This document shows, piece by piece, positions 63,972 to 64,000 of a stretch of 64,000 nucleotides of DNA (the stretch's first letter is position 1; every line of letters starts with the position of its first letter). Under the pieces are notes generated by a model. The model had not been told where the DNA came from and did not search any database. It was given only the letters and a program-made list of their open reading frames with translations. The DNA is from Ferruginibacter sp. (lineage in GTDB: Bacteria > Bacteroidota > Bacteroidia > Chitinophagales > Chitinophagaceae). The stretch is taken from positions 145,960 to 209,959 of the forward strand of contig JABFQZ010000012.1 in NCBI GenBank assembly GCA_013141435.1. The letters run 5' to 3'. A program made the position numbers and the translations under genes.

Positions 63972-64000
63972 CACTGGTTCGATCCCGGTCTTCGCAACTA
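63972..64000 (+). repeat. Start of a third 358-bp unit (cut by window edge)
   Basis: The last 29 bases repeat the tRNA 3' fragment (CACTGG...TTCGCAACTA) for a third time, in the expected 358-bp register. Whether a third gene follows cannot be seen. Confidence 0.85.

Overview
The window is AT-rich DNA (roughly one third G+C by eye) from a member of the Bacteroidota, most likely Chitinophagales/Chitinophagaceae-like. Grounds: -7 elements of the form TAnnTTTG in front of several genes, almost no Shine-Dalgarno sequences, a 505-residue signal peptidase I, a tmRNA tag ending in SYAMAA, a separate CarboxypepD_reg/TonB receptor, HU-CCDC81/SPOR and LytS/LytT proteins, and '3-coathanger'-type C-terminal modules. 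Gene content is mainly chromosomal housekeeping. I see no prophage, insertion sequence, rRNA operon or CRISPR array.

Layout. 1-7.7 kb: a secreted beta-propeller protein, then the histidine-degradation genes hutH and hutU with a decayed PIN toxin-antitoxin pair between them, followed by an NhaD-type antiporter. 6.3-10.3 kb: a minus-strand operon topA / SirB1-like / DUF952 / csaA. 10.8-15 kb: a DUF2520 dehydrogenase-like protein, a sigma-54-type regulator without a DNA-binding domain, lepB and cdd. 15-19.4 kb: a hybrid histidine kinase and a membrane-anchored MutS-like ATPase. 19.5-20 kb: ssrA (tmRNA) with its terminator. 20-25 kb: an acyl-CoA dehydrogenase, prmA, pnp and rpsO. 25-27 kb: two sugar-nucleotide genes (WbpB-like oxidoreductase, WecB/WbpI-like epimerase). 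27-29.4 kb: a META lipoprotein, an e(P4) acid phosphatase lipoprotein and an Mpo1-like protein. 29.5-37.5 kb: a propeller sensor kinase, its LytTR regulator, two secreted fibre-like proteins and an M4 metalloprotease. 37.6-45.5 kb: a B12-domain-less methylmalonyl-CoA mutase subunit, glnS, cinA, sdaA and an FKBP lipoprotein. 45.6-53.4 kb: an HU-CCDC81/SPOR protein, a cupin, a CbpA-like J protein, a TonB receptor, a GlmU-like protein, tpiA and two membrane proteins of unknown role. 53.4-56.3 kb (minus strand): a flippase, a methyltransferase and a YkgJ protein. 56.9-63 kb: parE / DUF1835 / parC and an L,D-transpeptidase-like protein.

The most unusual part is the right end (63.2-64.0 kb). A complete initiator tRNA gene with a textbook Bacteroidetes promoter is followed by at least two perfect tandem copies of a 358-bp unit, with a third starting at the window edge. 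Each unit begins with the 3' quarter of the tRNA (T-arm, acceptor 3' strand, discriminator base), then a rho-independent terminator, a small GIY-YIG nuclease gene, and a linker whose GC hairpin directly abuts the next tRNA fragment. It looks like a minimal tRNA-targeting selfish unit that regenerates the tRNA 3' end and multiplies in tandem. Other points of note are a structured dispersed-repeat-like element upstream of glnS, the toxin-antitoxin remnant inside the hut locus, and a probable frameshift near the start of a membrane-protein gene at 52.57 kb.
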